Below are positions 5,361 through 5,405 of a stretch of 5,405 nt of DNA, one piece after another. The number at the start of each line of letters is the position of its first letter. Position 1 is the first letter of the stretch. A program made the position numbers and the translations under genes. Source of the DNA: Dehalococcoidia bacterium (GTDB taxonomy: Bacteria > Chloroflexota > Dehalococcoidia > Dehalococcoidales > RBG-16-60-22); NCBI GenBank assembly GCA_004375725.1, contig SOKS01000148.1, forward strand, positions 1 to 5,405. Direction: 5' to 3'. The notes beneath the pieces are model-generated. The model was not told the DNA's origin. It saw only the letters and a program-made list of their open reading frames with translations, and ran no database searches.

Positions 5361-5405
5361 TTACTTCGGGGCGACAAGCTTGTTCTTCAGTACCCCGATT
5401 CCCTC
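5361..5405 (-). CDS. Possible C-terminal end of a convergent gene (partial)
   Basis: Reading the minus strand from the window edge gives 14 sense codons, EGIGVLKNKLVAPK, then TAA at 5363-5361. The codons mostly end in G or C, as in the neighbouring genes, and the ending is a plausible soluble-protein C-terminus. The 5' part lies outside the window and no family can be named. If real, it is convergent with the hydrolase gene, with only 16 bases between the two stops. Fourteen open codons are weak evidence. Confidence 0.35.
   Translation of the reverse strand, partial: EGIGVLKNKLVAPK

Noticed and set aside
5367..5397. CGGGG/CCCCG arms around an ACAAGCTTGT palindrome as a terminator for the hydrolase gene
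   Set aside because: The stem is only five base pairs with a long loop and no T-run, and it falls within the possible minus-strand coding end.

Overview
The window carries a compact catabolic-type gene block on the + strand: a complete three-part TRAP transporter (solute-binding protein 311-1498, small permease 1672-2181, large permease 2174-3511), then an RraA-like/HMG-CHA aldolase-family enzyme (3560-4228) and a phosphotriesterase-family metallohydrolase (4280-5344). Partial minus-strand genes probably lie at both edges. At 1-130 is the 5' end of a short gene whose readable part resembles the first strand of a MoaD/ThiS-type ubiquitin-fold protein. At 5361-5405 is a possible C-terminus of a convergent gene.

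Organism: the binding protein has a lipoprotein signal followed by a 43-residue Ala-Pro linker. Such linkers after a lipobox are, from memory, common in Dehalococcoidia/Chloroflexota metagenome assemblies, and lipid anchoring fits a cell with one membrane. With about 60% G+C in the genes sampled, I favour an uncultured, probably environmental Chloroflexota bacterium. This is inference; other anaerobic bacteria are possible.

Layout: 1-130 partial minus gene; 131-310 AT-rich divergent intergenic region with promoter-like hexamers and short repeats; 311-1498 binding protein; 1499-1671 intergenic region with two hairpins, the second looking like an intrinsic terminator; 1672-3511 overlapping permease genes; 3512-3559 and 4229-4279 short gaps without hairpins, each ending in a good ribosome binding site; 5345-5360 short gap before the possible convergent gene.

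How they may work together: the transporter subunits resemble the mannitol/chloroaromatic (TakP/FcbT) TRAP branch, which includes carriers of 2-oxoacids and aromatic acids. The hydrolase family includes lactonases, and the aldolase family splits 4-hydroxy-2-oxoacids to pyruvate. One reading is uptake of an organic acid or lactone, ring or ester opening, then aldol cleavage. The substrate cannot be read from sequence. No transcription regulator, RNA gene, CRISPR array or mobile element was seen.
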